Assembly (NCBI GenBank): GCA_902729315.2
Contig: LR746280.1
Location: 974,501-1,038,500 of the forward strand
Source of the DNA: Spirodela intermedia
Taxonomy: Eukaryota > Streptophyta > Magnoliopsida > Alismatales > Araceae
Length of the DNA: 64,000 bases
Direction of reading: 5' to 3'
Position numbers and translations under genes: made by a program. The number at the start of each line of letters is the position of its first letter. The first letter of the stretch is position 1. Positions 63,830 to 64,000 of the stretch are shown piece by piece. Below the pieces are notes generated by a model. It was not told the DNA's origin. It saw only the letters and a program-made list of their open reading frames with translations, and searched no databases.

Positions 63830-64000
63830 ATAGAAATTTAAGTACCCAAGAGGAATGCTTGGTTGATGTCATTCTTTCTCCATTGAACACTAGGATGAGC
63901 CCATTATTCAGATGATATTTGCACTGCTTGTGTGTTATCTCATGACTTAATTTCCATAATTGTTGTAAATTATTGAAGTTTCTTCTTTTGATGATTGAGG

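Larger units (their letters stand above)
47474..64000. repeat. Segmental duplication, copy 2
   Basis: Same-orientation match to 1613-16693 and continuing to the window end. Copy-2-only insertions are the LTRs at 51474-53286 and 54581-56222. The left breakpoint lies inside the copia body, directly against the inverted LTR fragment. Confidence 0.9.

Noticed and set aside
1-64000. tRNA, rRNA or CRISPR-like arrays
   Set aside because: Only tRNA primer-site complements next to LTRs were seen. No cloverleaf, ribosomal segment or spaced identical repeats could be supported.

Overview
This looks like plant nuclear DNA. It carries a degenerating tandem cluster of malectin-like leucine-rich-repeat receptor kinase genes (LRR-RLK subfamily I, the IOS1/FRK1 type), all with small GT-AG introns, buried in Ty1-copia and Ty3-gypsy retroelements. 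Malectin exons are GC-rich, kinase exons and spacers AT-rich. That contrast hints weakly at a monocot, but the species cannot be fixed from the sequence.

Layout. (1) 1-6159: pseudogene A (minus strand, runs off the left edge), with a 3.4 kb copia element in its first kinase exon. A spacer ('linker') follows, then the broken last kinase exon of another unit (7377-7812). (2) 7.8-17.7 kb: old gypsy LTR pieces, a gypsy-type LTR (10112-11723), a 2.5 kb non-autonomous LTR element with an internal minisatellite (12920-15409), a plus-strand kinase relic (16001-16517) and a 0.4 kb tandem duplication. (3) 17.7-25 kb: mostly empty AT-rich DNA, plus an unidentified coding relic near 20.5 kb, a 69/76 bp repeat at 21.5 kb and a GC-rich stretch with opposed GA/CT microsatellites (23.1-24.7 kb). 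(4) 25116-29863: gene B, the best gene here. Thirteen exons join in frame to 897 codons, with one in-frame TGA at codon 200. (5) 30-33 kb: two linker copies separated by a Ty3-gypsy reverse transcriptase relic. (6) 33149-43102: pseudogene C, the same 13-exon plan, split in exon 2 by a 4.8 kb copia element with perfect target duplications. (7) 43.4-47.5 kb: a truncated copia, then a Tat/Athila-like LTR plus gag, then an inverted piece of the same LTR. (8) 47474-64000: a second copy of 1.61-16.69 kb, including pseudogene A' with a further LTR in its malectin exon.

A working gene of this type would make a plasma-membrane receptor: secreted malectin-like domain, short LRR stalk, one transmembrane helix and a cytoplasmic Ser/Thr kinase. 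Only gene B is close to that state. The rest records birth and death in a receptor cluster: tandem duplication, deletion, nonsense mutation, transposon insertion, then a segmental duplication of at least 15 kb followed by new LTR insertions in each copy.
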